NCBI RefSeq assembly: GCF_019578655.1
Contig: NC_063264.1
Coordinates: 20,429,188 to 20,493,187, forward strand
DNA: 64,000 nt
DNA from: Ricinus communis
Taxonomy: Eukaryota; Streptophyta; Magnoliopsida; Malpighiales; Euphorbiaceae
Direction: 5' to 3'
The stretch's first letter is position 1, and each line of letters starts with the position of its first letter. A program made the translations under genes and the position numbers. The notes beneath the pieces are model-generated. The model saw only the letters and a program-made list of their open reading frames with translations, did no database searches and was not told the DNA's origin. Below, one piece after another: positions 1 through 11,254 of the stretch.

Positions 1-262
1 GCATCATTAAGCCTCCTGTAATCGATGACACTCAGAATCCTATTACCATCCGTGTAGGTATCAGCTCATCCTACTCATTTCGAATTATTGTCGTGCCTCC
101 TTTCTTCGGCACAACCTGCACAGGGCTCACCCAAGAACTGTCAGAAATAGGATAAATTAATCCTGCATCTAGGAGCCTAATTACCTCCTTTTTCACTACT
201 TCCTTCATGTTCGGATTAAGCCGCCTCTGTGGCTGAACTACTGCTTTATAGCTATCCTCCAT
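1..262 (-). pseudogene. Athila A reverse transcriptase, N-terminal part (partial)
   Basis: The minus-strand reading gives the Athila RT entry region: a PNMKEVVKKEV helix, LLDAGLIYPISDS, then SPVQVVPKKGG, followed by a broken continuation down to base 1 in which DELIPTRT and IDYRRLN are still recognisable. An in-frame stop follows RNE at about 71. In the family this segment precedes the RT palm with its catalytic aspartates, which would lie outside the window. The homologous stretch in element D is at 53,295-53,460. Identification rests on these motifs and on position after the protease. Confidence 0.85.
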
Positions 263-506
263 AAGAATCTTGTGAGAATAAAAACTTGGGTTGATTCCGG
301 GAATATCAACTATTTTGTAGGTGAAGGCCTTCTTATACCTATTGAGCGCATCTAGAGTTTTTGCTCGCCTCCTCAGGTGTTAAATCTGCTGTAATAATCA
401 CTGGTAACTTTTCTTCCTCATCCAAGAATCCATAGCTTAAGTGCTTAGGCAGCTTCTTCAATTCTAAGGCCGGGGGGTCCTCAAAAGAAGACTTCACTTT
501 CCGCAC

Positions 507-1142
507 TTATGACCTGTCAAGAGAAAGAAAAGGATCAATAGAACAGCTAGGCTCAGTAGCCAATAAACTAGCGAGCTGCTCCAACACTTGCTCGTTGGAC
601 AACTCCTCCTCCTCTCCTTGCAAGGCTACCTGCAAAGGATCATCAAGCAACATTTCCCGTAAGTGAGACTCAACCAAATTATCCATAATATCAATAGAAA
701 ATATAGCATCATCATGGTCTAAAGAGTGTCTCATAGTAGTCACTAGGTAGAAGGTGATCGTCTCATCGTCTACCCTAAGTTTAAGCTTTCCATCACAAAC
801 ATCTATTACAGCCCTAGATGTTGCAAGAAAAGTTCTACCTAGGATTAAAGGTACAGTACTCTCACCTTCCATATTCATAACTATAAAATCTACAGGAAAA
901 ATAAACTTGTCTACCTTAACAAGCACATCTTCAACTATACCCCTAGGAATTTTTACAGTTCTATCAACTAATTGAATGCTCATCCTAGTGGGCTTAGGTT
1001 CATTCAAACCTAATTTATCAAACAAACTAGTGGGCATTAAATTTATACTAGCTCCTAAATCAGCTAATGCACCACTAATAGGCAAATCGCCAATGACACA
1101 AGGAACAGTAAAACTCCCTGGGTCTCTTCTTTTGAGTGGCAA
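507..1142 (-). pseudogene. Athila A aspartic protease region of gag-pol
   Basis: The 211-residue open frame contains a retropepsin-like core: ALADLGASINLMP near residues 25-38, a VDKFIFPVDFIVMDM-like strand region near 75-90, and PLILGRTFLATSRAVID near 98-115. Plant Athila proteases commonly carry D-L-G-A where other retropepsins have D-T/S-G-A, so the motif is normal for the lineage. Downstream the frame runs into an acidic linker before RT. It is separated from gag by broken frames around 1,143-1,522. The paralogous segment in element D is 53,879-54,439 and is close to identical in the core. The protein would mature Gag-Pol inside virus-like particles; this copy is unlikely to be expressed intact. 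Confidence 0.88.
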
Positions 1143-1522
1143 CTTGTTCTAAAGAATAGCCAAACACTCCTCGTTCAGAGTCACGAGTCCCAAATCCTCC
1201 AACTTCCTTTTGTTGCTCAAAATTTTCTTTAGGAACTTTGCATACTTTAGGATCTGTAAAATAGCTTTAACAAAAGGCAAGTTAATCCGTAGTTGTTTAA
1301 ACAAGTCAAGAAACTTACTAAATGCTTATCAACCTTCTCCTACTTAAGTCGAGTAGGGTAGGGGGCTGGTGGCTGGTACTCTCTCACAAGGTTATTCTGC
1401 CTGTCTTCCATATTTTCTCCTCCCATTGTCTCAGGCTCGGGCTCCTGCCTAGCTTGCTTATCCTGCATACAAACATCCTCATCATCAGCTAAAGGTAGAG
1501 AGCTAGATAATTGCTTACCTGA

Positions 1523-2964
1523 CTACAAGGTGACAGCCTTACAATGCTCCCTAGGGTTTGACTCTGTTGTGCTAGGGAGCGATCCTTGTGGCCTCTCAAA
1601 CAACATCTTAGAAATCTGCCCAATTTGACTCTTTAAATTCTGGATAGATGCCTGCTGATTTCTAAGGGCACTGCCTGTTTGCTGGAATCTCATCTTTGTC
1701 GACGTGACAAACTTCATCATCAGCTCCTCCAAGTTAGATTTCTTTTCGGCTGGTGGAAGGGGTTGTGATGGTATAGCTTGCTACTGCGGTTGTGGTGGCT
1801 GCTGATATAGTCTTTGAAAGCGTGGTGGACCCTGGGCGTTGTTATTTCTCCACCCGAAATTTGGATGGTTACGCTAGTCGGGGTTGTATGTGTTGCTGTA
1901 TGGGTTGTTCTGCTGTCTAAGGGCATTACCCATGTAGTCTACCTGTTCCATGTCAGCAGAAACAATAGAGGAAGAATTATTACTATAAGCAAACATACCT
2001 CCCGCATTATAGTTTACACTGTAGTGCGGGCCACCACAAAATTCACAGCTTATTTGGGCTACATGAACCGGCAAGTCAGAAGCTCCACTTGAGCTGCTAA
2101 GGTTGCTGTGGAGTCTAACTGGTTGACCATTCCTTGTTTGACCGGCTGATTCCTAGAGGATTGCCACTAGTAGTTGTTCATGGCCATCTCTTCTATCAGG
2201 CTCTGCGCCTGCTCCGGCGTCTTGCTGTTTAAAGGTTCACCTGCTGCAGCGTCCACCATTTGCCTCGTAGCAAGGTTCAAACCGCTGTAAAAGGTCTGAA
2301 CCTGCATCCATACTGGTAGACCGTGGTGTGGACAGCATCTCAACAAGTCTTTATACCTCTCCCAGGCATCGTACATGCTCTCATCGTCCATCTGCACAAA
2401 AGAAGAAATGTCATTTCTCAATTTAGCAGTTTTAGCTGGAGGAAAATACTTGTAAAGAAATTTTTCAGCCAATGATTTCCAAGTTGTAATAGTGTGCGGT
2501 GGAAAGGACTGCAACCATGTCTTTGCTCTATCCCTTAAAGAAAATGGAAGTAATCTCAGCCGGATGGCATCATCGGTAGTTCCATTTATCTTGAAAGTGT
2601 CACATCTCTCCAAAAAGTTGGCTATATGGGCATTGGGATCCTCGCTTGGCAGCCCCCCAAACTGTACACTCTGTTGTACCATCTGGATCACATTTGGCTT
2701 TATCTCGAAATTGTTAACTGCCATCGCCGGTCTGAATATACTCGTTTATGTCCCATCCAATGATGGTCTAGCAAACTCGTACATCATTTTATTTACATCC
2801 GTTGCGACATTTCCATTGTGATTCTCCATCCCTTCTGGTCTATCTACAGGTACCTCAACCTCCATCTCCTCCTCTTCTAATTGCAAACGCTTCCTTAAAA
2901 GTCTGAGGGATCGTTCTGGATCAGACAGAGACTCTATAAGATCAGAGTTTGAGCTCTTGGTCAT
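1523..2964 (-). pseudogene. Athila A gag relic
   Basis: Three minus-strand frames make up one decayed gag. The N-terminus (2,964-2,746) is an acidic leader with the motif LRLLRKRLQLEEEE. The middle (2,724-2,167) is a Retrotrans_gag capsid domain with [26 protein letters not shown] and [14 protein letters not shown]. The C-terminal part (2,074-1,523) has a zinc-knuckle relic, CEFCGGPH followed by tyrosine where the last cysteine is expected, and a coiled-coil-like segment (FQQTGSALRNQQASIQNL). Stops and frame changes separate the parts. Gag would form the cytoplasmic virus-like particle and bind genomic RNA. The same order appears in element D (56,144-54,662), where the knuckle keeps its last cysteine. 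Confidence 0.88.
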
Positions 2965-3113
2965 AAACTACCTACAAGTGGAATGTAGCGACCAAAGAAC
3001 AACAATAGTTAAAATAATGAAAGAATAAAATAAAGAAAAATAAAGACAGAAAAGTAAATATGGCTAAATTAACAAAAACACAAGTTTGTTCTAATTCACA
3101 CAGAAAGTATTAG

Positions 3114-3131
3114 TCCCCGACAACGGCGCCA
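3114..3131 (-). other. Primer-binding site of element A (tRNA-Asp type)
   Basis: The minus-strand reading is TGGCGCCGTTGTCGGGGA, the usual Athila PBS complementary to the 3' end of tRNA-Asp. It lies six bases inside the 5' LTR, and fixes element orientation as minus. Confidence 0.9.
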
Positions 3132-3137
3132 AAAACT

Positions 3138-4604
3138 TGATAAGCTATTTACGTAGCTACAATCTAAGGCAGTGAACCTATCGATGCAGACTAGCATAAA
3201 TAGTAAGTATCAAGGTCGTATTCTCGGGAAAGGGTGAACCTAGACCTACTATAGCGTCTTATGTTATCTAACCTAAAGAAATCAATAAAGTATTATTCTA
3301 TGATTAATTATGGACAAACAAGTAATTAAATGTCAAATTATCTGAAAGGATTTAGGAAAACTCTCGAAGGAAAAGCAAACCCTAGGGGACCTAAGTTAAT
3401 TGGATTTTTGTAAAGATAGAGATTAAATTGATTATCAATTGCAATTACCCGTGGACGAAGTCTTAACTGAATTTGGTCTCCCTCTCAAGATAACCGAATT
3501 CCTAAACCTAATAACCTAAGTTGGAATCTCTTCCTAACGATCGATTATTCGATTAGCATTAAGGTTTAACCCGCCTCTATTAAGCTTTGTTAATTCTTAA
3601 TCCGGCTAGTCAATTACCCTTATCTCTAAGTGATTATTAACCAGTTCTTGCTATTCAGTTTTCCGATTACTAAACGAATCTCTCAATTACATAAAGCAAT
3701 CTAAATTCCACAATTCACAACGTCTTATGAATAAAGTGACTTCTCATTAATAATAAAAGCAAGAAGAATCAAGAATTGACAATCAAAATCTCATAACATT
3801 AAAGATCAATCCACAAATATAGGAACCCCAATTGGGTTCAACAATTTAACTACTCATACTAATAAGCATCACAAAATAAGGAATAAAATCAGAAAAGAAA
3901 ATTAAAGGCATGTACACCCTTCTCTTTCAAGTTGGATGAGAAAACCTAATTTTCCAATTCAAAATATCAAACCCTAATTTGCCTCTTAACTGCTCCCAAA
4001 TCTTGTCTTGATCTTCAAATTGATGTTGAAACAAGTGTAATCCTTCCTTCAATTGATGAAATTAATATCCCAAAGTCAACAATTGAGGTTTGGAAACAAA
4101 TGATTTGAGTTTGTATAATGGAAATCAAGTCAGAAAATTGAACCCCCATTCACCAAATCGTTTTTGCCTATATAGTCCCTTTAGCACGGCCGTGGTCAAG
4201 CCTGTGCACGGGCAGAGTCCAGGCCGTGCTGAACCTGCGCATTCAGTTTTATTGACCTCTTCCAAGCCGTGCCTAAGCCGGTGCTGAGCCACCACGGGTC
4301 GTGGTGGAGGCCGTGATGTCTCCGGAAACCGTGCCAAAATGGCACTTCTAGGGGCAGCTTTTTGACAATTCAACACGGGTGGAGTCCAGGCCGTGCTCAA
4401 CCTCGGAATGCTAGTCCTTGCTCAATTTGATGGATTCTGGTCCGTAATTGCACGTATTTTCCTTGATTATTGACAATGTCCTTCGATAATGACCTGAAAC
4501 GTGAAAGGAACCAAAAGACATGTGATTCTAGCATAAAACGAGATAATTATGGAGAAGAATGTAAACAGTTGGGCATGTAAATATGTGTAATATGATGCCT
4601 ATCA
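3138..4604 (-). repeat. 5' LTR of Athila element A
   Basis: On the plus strand the LTR runs from TGATAAGC at 3,138 to CCTATCA at 4,604. It is an antisense relative of the LTR of element B (42,358-43,644): both share the sequence around the TATA box, the first-intron-like leader and the block near 4,430-4,560. A TATA box reads GGACTATATAGG on the minus strand at 4,168-4,178. Just upstream of it in transcription sense (about 4,190-4,400) is a cluster of CACGGCCGTG-like palindromes. This gives a U3-R-U5 layout on the minus strand. Confidence 0.88.
4168..4178 (-). promoter_or_regulatory. TATA box in LTR of element A
   Basis: Minus strand ACTATATAGG, directly downstream of the CACGG palindrome cluster. 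The same box and spacing occur in LTRs of elements B and D, which supports a conserved retroelement promoter. Confidence 0.6.
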
Positions 4605-5081
4605 ATTCTCTAATTAGAATATGAGTATCCAAATGGCTCAGTTGGCGGTATCCATGCTTAGTAGTGCAGGAACAGTGGGGGAATACTAAGAATGGGAAGT
4701 TTTGAGAAATAAAAAGGAAGAGATGGAACGTAAAACGCACTTATCAAAGTAATAAAAAAAAAGAATATTATAAAATGGAGCGTAAAACGCATTCATAACC
4801 AATCTTTATTTTCAAAAGAATTATAATTGTTAATGTTCTTCTTCTAAAGTTTTGTTCATTGGATTTCAAAGAATTAAAAGTTTAGGTTGTGATTAGTAAA
4901 TTATTCATATATGATATACTTTTGTTCAATTATCTTCCTTGATAAATATTTTTAGTCTCGATATTGTCAACTTGCATTACTTAAGCATTGTAACTTTTTG
5001 GTTGTGATTGAGCTAGTTTTTAAATTATTAAATTAGATTTTTGCTTGAGGACAAGTAAAGCTCTAGTGCAAGAGAATTTAT
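4605..5081 (+). mobile_element. 3' untranslated tail of element E (Athila/Tat-like remnant)
   Basis: No reading frame is recognisable. The last 40 bases include TTGCTTGAGGACAAGTAAA (from 5,041), the conserved stretch that precedes the polypurine tract in Athila-type elements; the same stretch precedes the LTRs of B (near 42,320) and, reversed, D (near 46,600). The segment also contains the phrase CGTAAAACGCA twice (4,728 and 4,784). Element A inserted to its left, so most of element E is displaced or lost. Confidence 0.6.
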
Positions 5082-6497
5082 TGTGTATAATTTTACACAT
5101 GTATTTGAGTTGAATTTTAATGATTTTTGAATAAATAGTTATATTAGTTAAGGAAAATTTAAGTTTAATTAAGAATTTATTTAAGTTATACCTTTATTTT
5201 AGTATTTTGTTTACTTTTAGTTTATTTAGGAATTTGTATTTAATTTTTAATAAGTTTTTTCCTTTTTATAGAAAAGTCTAAAAAGGTGCCCTAGATGATC
5301 AAGGAAAATGTGTCATGTCTATACATGGACGTGCTTGTGCCTATGTTATATGCTGGATAAAGAATTATGAAGCACGACTTGACACATGGCCATGTTCAAA
5401 GCCATGTCTGTCACTGGATTCTAAAGAAAATAACGTACAGGGAGCACACGGGTGTGCTCCATACCGTGCTTACTTCTGCCCAAATCAAACAAATTGTAAG
5501 AACACAACACAGGATCATGCATGGGCGTGTACCAAGCCATGCCGTAAGGTTAAGGACGTGACATAGCCCTGTGGCAAGCCATATCGAATAAAAGAGAGTT
5601 TTCTTTCACACGAAACTCGGAGATTTATGGTAAAATAGGATTTTCTTTGAGTCTTAGCTATAAAAAAGAGAACAAATAGCTATTTTAAAAGAATAACTAT
5701 GATGGATACAGAGCTTTTAAAGACTCATTTAAGGAGATCAAGAAGATTTGTGCAAAGATTCAAGAGTTTAAATTAACTATTTCTTCTTCTTCTTTGATTT
5801 CTTTAATGATGTATGTATAATGTCGCAATCATACGCGCTCTTCTTAGGGTTCGGATTTGTGTAGCTATTCTATTAGTTATTTGGATCTTAATATCCTTTC
5901 AATAAATTAAATTTCAGTCAATTTATGAGTTCCTTTTACTTGTTCTTATATTTAATTTTAGGCCTGATTAAATACATGTATTTGGGTAAATTAGAGACAA
6001 TGAAAGTTGTATGATTTATCAGCTCATAGACTTGTAAAACTTAGGAATCTCGATCACGAAAGTAGACGAATCCTTCGGGAAGCAATAAATTGTTAAGGAG
6101 TTTAATGAACCCTAATTAATTGATGTGACCATGAAAATATGTTGTAGTTAATTTTGGTATTCTTAGATGAGCTCGAAAGAGACTCTAAGTAATTTGAATG
6201 ATTTACCCTTGTATAAATTAATGATTTGAATTGTAAAAAGATCCTGTAATCAGAGTAATAGTTAGTGAAACAAATCCATGCTCTAGTTTTACTTATTAGA
6301 TTTTTAAAAAAAATTATTATTAGCTTTAAGTTCTCTTTTCTTATTATTTATTTATTCAATTACAATTATTTGATTTTGTTAGATTATGGGAATACAATTA
6401 GGGATGGTACTTCGTATTAATATCCTTGCGGGAACGATACTCATATTCATTCTTTACTACTTGTTGCAATTTATGCACCTGCGAAATTTTCCTAACA
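5082..6497 (+). repeat. LTR of element E
   Basis: The proposed limits are TGTG at 5,082, immediately after the polypurine-tract region, and ACA at 6,497. The body has the same logic as the Athila LTRs in the window: CACGG/CATGG-rich palindromic stretch (5,320-5,580), a TATA box CTATAAAAAAG near 5,660, and a 3' end with the phrase GGGAACGATACTCATATTC found at ends of many Athila/Tat LTRs. It is not closely related in sequence to the LTRs of A, B or D. The right boundary is set only by the TG...CA rule and by the start of copia sequence at about 6,498. Confidence 0.65.
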
Positions 6498-7914
6498 AAG
6501 TTTATCTAAAACCTTGTCATGAGGAAAACTAGGAACTGTAGTATTCTTTGAATAGGTTACATGGTGTGAAACTAAAATTTTGCCTATAGAGAGTTCATAA
6601 CACCGATAACCTTTCTGATTTAATGCATAGCCAAGACATACACATTCTCGTGCCTATGGAGCCAATTTATGTGGAATAGGGCTGGTAACATGAGCAAAGC
6701 AAAGGTATATGAAAACTCTTAACATAGGACATCAGGTTTAACACAAAAAGTAGTTCATACGGACTTGTAAAGGATAATGCACCAATGAGATAGCTTGTTG
6801 ATAGTAAAAACAACAACATGTAATGCCTCAATACAAAATTGAGGTGATAAATGGGACTAAAACAACAATGTTCAAACTGCATCAAGTAGTGTTCGATGCA
6901 TTCTTTCTACCTATCCACTTTGTTGTGGAGTTTATGGACATGAGAATCAAGCAATAATTCATTGTCTAGAAATAATTTGTTAAACTTGGTGTTGAGATAC
7001 TTTCCAATATTATAACACTGAAATTGCTTTATTTTCTTACCAAATTATGTTTTAACCATTGTTTTAATAGCAACAAAAACATCAAAGACTTCATGCTTAG
7101 CTCGTAATGGAAATACCCAACAACAATTAGTGAAATCATTAAGAAATAACACATAATACTGAAGGCCAAGAAAAGATGAAATAATAGAATACCAAATATC
7201 GAAATTTATTAACAGAAAAGGTTCCTTGGATGCATTTATTAAATCATAAAAAGGAAGCTTAGAGTGCTTTTATAATTTACAAGAATGAAAAACTGATTCA
7301 AAATGTTTGGAACTAAAAAGACTAGAATTTTGTTTATAAAATTGAGACATGATAGGAACTCTAGGATGAGCAAGTCGTTGATGCCAAAGAGTTGGTGAAG
7401 CTTTGGAAACAACCATAGTAGTAAGAGAACTTGACGAATCTGATTTGACAAAAGGATATAGTGACCCTTGACTATTGTAACGAAATACATCCCTCTGCGT
7501 TGGAAAACCCTTCACAGAAAAAACCAAGGAATCAAAGTTTAATTGATAGGAATTATCTTTTGTAAAGCGAAGAACATAAATAAGATTGTGTTTTAAGTGA
7601 GGGACAATAAGAACATCATGTGAAACAAACTTTGAGAAAGCGATATAAATAGTTTTATGGCCTATATGTTATAAATAATTCAACTCCATCACCGATAATC
7701 ACAGTATCATCATAGTATTTGGTATAGAAGAATCCAAAATATCTACATTGTTAGCCATATGGTAGGAAGCACCCATATCAGTTTTCCATGTGGGCTTATG
7801 TAAATGAATTCCAGCAAAAGCATTATTCAAGTCATGAGAGGGAGAAGTTCTTTGAGTGCAGAATTTTACAGTGTGAGAGGAAGCATCACAAATTTGGCAC
7901 TGCAGAGATGGCAC
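6498..7914 (-). pseudogene. Ty1/copia protease-integrase relic
   Basis: Minus-strand frames give, in order, a zinc knuckle CQICDASSHTVKFC (near 7,880), the protease site DMGASYHM (near 7,780), a GAG-pre-integrase motif LWHQRLAHPRVP (near 7,370) and integrase-core traces such as CCWVFPLRAKHEVFDVFV and IKQFQ further down to about 6,900. The last recognisable piece near 6,520-6,600 reads GTRMCMSWL.. then HVTYSKN, the region between integrase and RT. RT and RNase H are absent: copia homology stops where the LTR of element E ends. Many stops and shifts make it a pseudogene. Pol of the Copia superfamily has this protease-integrase-RT order, which distinguishes it from the gypsy elements nearby. Confidence 0.8.
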
Positions 7915-8852
7915 CGCGAGAATGGAAGAAGTTGATTTGTTATGCCAAGTTGGTTTGATATTGTTTGAGTAATATGGTCTGCCTTGATAAGTTTATGGCC
8001 TCGAACTTTGATCATAAGAAAAACCACTACAAAAAGAGGATGAAGATCTTAGAAGTAGTTATATCCGCCTCTTGATTAATTATAACGGCACCATAACCAT
8101 CACAAAAAAACTACCATAATTAGTATATCCACCACAATTCGAACAATCAATAAAGCTTAAGTATCTGTCAGATTTTTAGTATCATATTGCAAGTGAGATT
8201 CATGTGCTAAGAGAAAGGAGCGCAACTCAAGAAAAGTTGGAAGAGGTTTCCTTTCCATCATCACAGTAACAACATCTAAGTATTCACTAGATAAACCATA
8301 TAATATTTGAAGAATTATGTTATCGTCGTCAATAAGTCTTCCAATAGAATGGAGTCAGTTGTGGATTTGATGAAGTGAAGATATTCTGCCTTGGACTTGG
8401 TACCTTCAGAGGCTTGATTAAAGGCTAACTTCAGTTATAGATATTTTGCATTAACATGATCATGAAAGAGCTTTTCAATCTCGTTCCAGGATTGTTTAGT
8501 AGTAAGAAGTCTTTTCGGGTTGCAAGACATGCTTGAGAATTTCATTTGAGATTATTGTGTGTAACCATGAGATAATAACATACTCAATTTGTTGCTATAG
8601 TAGTAGAGTTTTGTTTGGTAATGGAAACTGTGAAAGGAAGGGGTTCAGAATTATCCTCAATATGATTAATAATTTGATGGCAGCGAAGACATTAAGGAAT
8701 AAAGTTTGCTATAACTAAAAATTGGTGAAATCAAGTATTACTGAAACATGATTTTTAATGTTACTAACACTGAAAACAAAATGAAGGGTAGAAGTAAAAG
8801 GGATGGGTTCAGAGATTTCAGAAGAAGAATTGGAAGAAGGAGAGGAAGACAT
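7915..8852 (-). pseudogene. Ty1/copia gag relic
   Basis: A start codon on the minus strand at 8,852 opens a serine-rich leader. Further on, broken frames give WNEIEKLFHDH (near 8,480) and GTKSKAEYLHFIKS (near 8,390), matching the UBN2/Retrotran_gag_2 fold of copia Gag in spacing and wording. It is followed by the zinc knuckle of the pol relic. A degenerate primer-binding site (minus TATTGGAGCCA, near 8,908-8,920) lies about 55 bases upstream of the start and resembles the initiator-Met PBS. Frames are interrupted throughout. Confidence 0.65.
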
Positions 8853-8925
8853 GATGGAGGTGAAAGGAAGAAGAAAATTAGATTTAGGTTTAGAAAAAGA
8901 GTAGTGGCTCCAATATCATAAAGAA

Positions 8926-9625
8926 AGGGAGGTTTTAACAAATCAATATGGACTTGTTATACCGGTATGTTTATTAATGTGGATAGAATACAAATGATAG
9001 TATTGTCAAAGAGTACAAATATAAAGTCTTCTATACTCCATTGATGTCTACATATTAGTTTTGCATATTGATTTATTTTGCAAAGCAGCTAGGATTTTGG
9101 TTAGATTATGAGAGTTTTATAATATAGAAAGTGAATTGTTGATTTCTTATTTTCTTTTGTATCAATGAGTACTTGGAATTCCCAATTTCTTAAGGATTGC
9201 TTAGGCAAGAAGATGAGAAACTAAAGCTGATGATTGCTATAGATAAGAATAATATAGAGATGTTAATACATGTTTTTAAAGTTTGACCACGCAAGTGAGC
9301 CACTTGAATCCAAAGAGAGTACTAATTTGGTGGTAGTAGCGAGAGACATGCCATTTTTACAAACTCTCAATCATTTCTTCTCCTAGATATTTGCATTAAA
9401 TTAGTATCTTAATCTAATTATAAAATTATGTATATCTGTGTGACATTTTTGTATTGGAATTTGACACCATCATTGTCAGAACTAAAGCCACCATTAGCAT
9501 GACACTTACCTCATCACTTGAAGCAACAACCTAATTCCATTAAATCTTTGTGCTGAATTAGCAAAACAACCTTTTGCACCATTATACATGATCATGTGTC
9601 TGAAGAGTTGCTCTTTTATGCATGA
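8926..9625. other. Unassigned stretch upstream of copia relic
   Basis: This could hold the 5' LTR of the minus-strand copia relic, but no second LTR copy is present for comparison and I see no clear TG...CA boundaries. Short broken frames on the plus strand near 9,200-9,350 are not recognisable. Confidence 0.3.
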
Positions 9626-9884
9626 TGTCACGGGCTTGATCTTTTCTACCAACGAACCGTGCGGCACTAGCTACTTTCTCACGGAAACAAGTAAGCTAGT
9701 CAGCCTTACTCTTCAAATGCTAGGCAAAATGCTAGCTAGGATGGTAAGAAGAACAAAAGAGAGCTTAAGAAAGCTTAGAGAGAGAACTTCTAGAGAAAGA
9801 AACTGCTTGCTCTTCTATTTGATTATGCTTGAATTGCTTGATTATAACTTAATTTACTTCATGCTTACAAATAAATTCTCTAAG

Positions 9885-9894
9885 CTATATATAG
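9885..9894 (-). promoter_or_regulatory. TATA box of the solo LTR
   Basis: CTATATATAG is self-complementary, so strand is set only by context. On the minus strand it follows the heat-shock elements at about 65 bases. Confidence 0.6.
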
Positions 9895-9957
9895 GCCTCC
9901 ACCTCCTCAATGGACGGTGAGGATACATTCAATCTAATGGCTAAGATTAAGTATCTA

Positions 9958-10069
9958 GAATGTTCTACACACTTCCATACTTATCTACACATTATACATG
10001 CATCTAGATTATTCTAGAATGTTCCAGATGCTTCCAGATGTTTCCAGATGATTCTAGAATGTTCTAGAA
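9958..10069. promoter_or_regulatory. Cluster of heat-shock elements in the solo LTR
   Basis: Units of nGAAn/nTTCn in alternating 5-bp register: GAATGTTC at 9,958-9,965; a perfect three-unit element TTCTAGAATGTTC at 10,012-10,024; and a perfect four-unit element TTCTAGAATGTTCTAGAA at 10,052-10,069. Between the last two lie three direct 10-bp repeats of TTCCAGATG (10,021-10,050). Three or more alternating units are the known binding site of trimeric plant heat-shock factors. Confidence 0.75.
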
Positions 10070-10154
10070 TCTTTCCTTACTTTGTAGCGAACTCTAGAGG
10101 CTTCTTGGGCCTTTGAACCTTCGTGCGAGAAGGGGAAATATGCGGGCTGTGACA

Positions 10155-11250
10155 TTACATGAAGAAAAATGTTTTATTCTCTCAATATTTCATGGTTTTT
10201 ATATGTGAATCACCATGTAAGAAGAAAAATAATGAATTCTTTGGGCTAGCTAGGTAGTAATTCTAATTTAGCTTATTTGTTTTTGCATATATATTAGGTA
10301 GATGGGTTTTATTTTTTAAAAACTTTTGCTTTAGTTCTTTCTTGTCAATATATAAAAAGCCTACAGTATGAGTGTATATGTACACTTGCGGGCATTAGTA
10401 TATCTTATCATAATCATGTCATAATATATATAAATGTGTAAAAGGAAGAACATATAGATTTACTAAATAAATTTTAATAATTATTTAATTAATTGGATTT
10501 GAATTAATTATTATTTTCATTTATTAAAATAATATGATTTTATTGAAATATTGATTTTGTCTACAACATTAATATTAAGTATTGTTTTTGAGTTTAAAAA
10601 GATAAAATTGTTTTATGTGATAAAGGTTAACTATTTAATCATATTACAACATTTTCAATTACCATTTTAAGTTAATATGAGCCTTTTATTTTTTTTGTTA
10701 TTATAAATATTAACACTAATTAATATAGTAGTGGTATAGATAATATATGAACCATTAATTTAGTAGTTATTTTACTTTTTTTATTATATAGATAAAAACA
10801 AGTCAAATTATTAATATTTACATTTTAATATCAATTTTCAATTAAAATATATAATGCAAATTTATTATTTTTATTTAGTTACTTATTAACTTAATTTAAT
10901 AATATATAATATTTACGACTAATAATTCATGTCTACTTCTAGACGTCCAGCTCTATTATAATCTTAAATTAATAATAATTCTAATTTATTTTATAATATA
11001 TACTTATATTAACTAATAAATTAGTTTTGTAATTGTATAATAATTTTTAATCCTAAAAATAATATATCAATTATATTCTCATATTAAGTATATATTTAAT
11101 CTAATTTTAATTCGTTAAAAAAATTATCATATTTTTACTATTTTAAATTATTTTATTTTTTATTATATAAATAATTACGAGTCAAATTATTATACTTTAC
11201 ATACAATGCATATGAGTAAAAAATATTTATCACTAAATAAGTCTCACTAA
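10155..11250. other. AT-rich intergenic DNA, no gene seen
   Basis: Very AT-rich sequence with short homopolymers and TA-rich stretches. No reading frame of note and no recognisable transposon domain on either strand. Confidence 0.5.
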
Positions 11251-11254
11251 GGGT

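Larger units (their letters stand above)
1..4604 (-). mobile_element. Athila-type Ty3/gypsy element A, 5' part, cut by window start
   Basis: Reading on the minus strand the order is 5' LTR (4,604-3,138), PBS, gag, protease, then the first part of reverse transcriptase running off the window at base 1. The gag-protease-RT order, the tRNA-Asp-like PBS and close similarity to element D (45,133-57,708) place it in the Athila lineage. The LTR ends form the short inverted pair TGAT...ATCA. The five bases after the LTR (ATTCT, 4,605-4,609) would be one copy of the target duplication, but the partner lies outside the window. The element sits against the 3' end of another retroelement (E). Its reading frames carry stops and frameshifts, so it is not autonomous as read. 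Confidence 0.9.
9626..10154 (-). repeat. Solo LTR with heat-shock-element cluster
   Basis: A 529-bp unit bounded by the inverted ends TGTCAC...GTGACA. No PBS, polypurine tract or coding sequence flanks it, so it reads as a solo LTR. Orientation is inferred as minus: in that direction heat-shock elements (10,069-9,958) come first, then a TATA box (9,894-9,885), then about 260 bases of R-U5. In the other direction the elements would lie after the TATA box. I could not find a convincing 5-bp target duplication (CATGA before, TTACA after). The family assignment (copia or gypsy) cannot be made from the LTR alone. Short open frames inside it are not considered genes. Confidence 0.7.

Noticed and set aside
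5315..5566. Two overlapping His/Cys-rich plus-strand ORFs
   Set aside because: They are made by the CACGG/CATGG palindrome cluster of LTR E and are not conserved as protein.
9160..9360. Broken plus-strand frame that might be a gene fragment near the copia relic
   Set aside because: Only short phrases are readable and none matches a family strongly enough to name.
9588..9920. 110-residue plus-strand ORF rich in Arg and Ser
   Set aside because: It lies entirely across the solo LTR and its flank, covers the TATA box, and shows no known domain.
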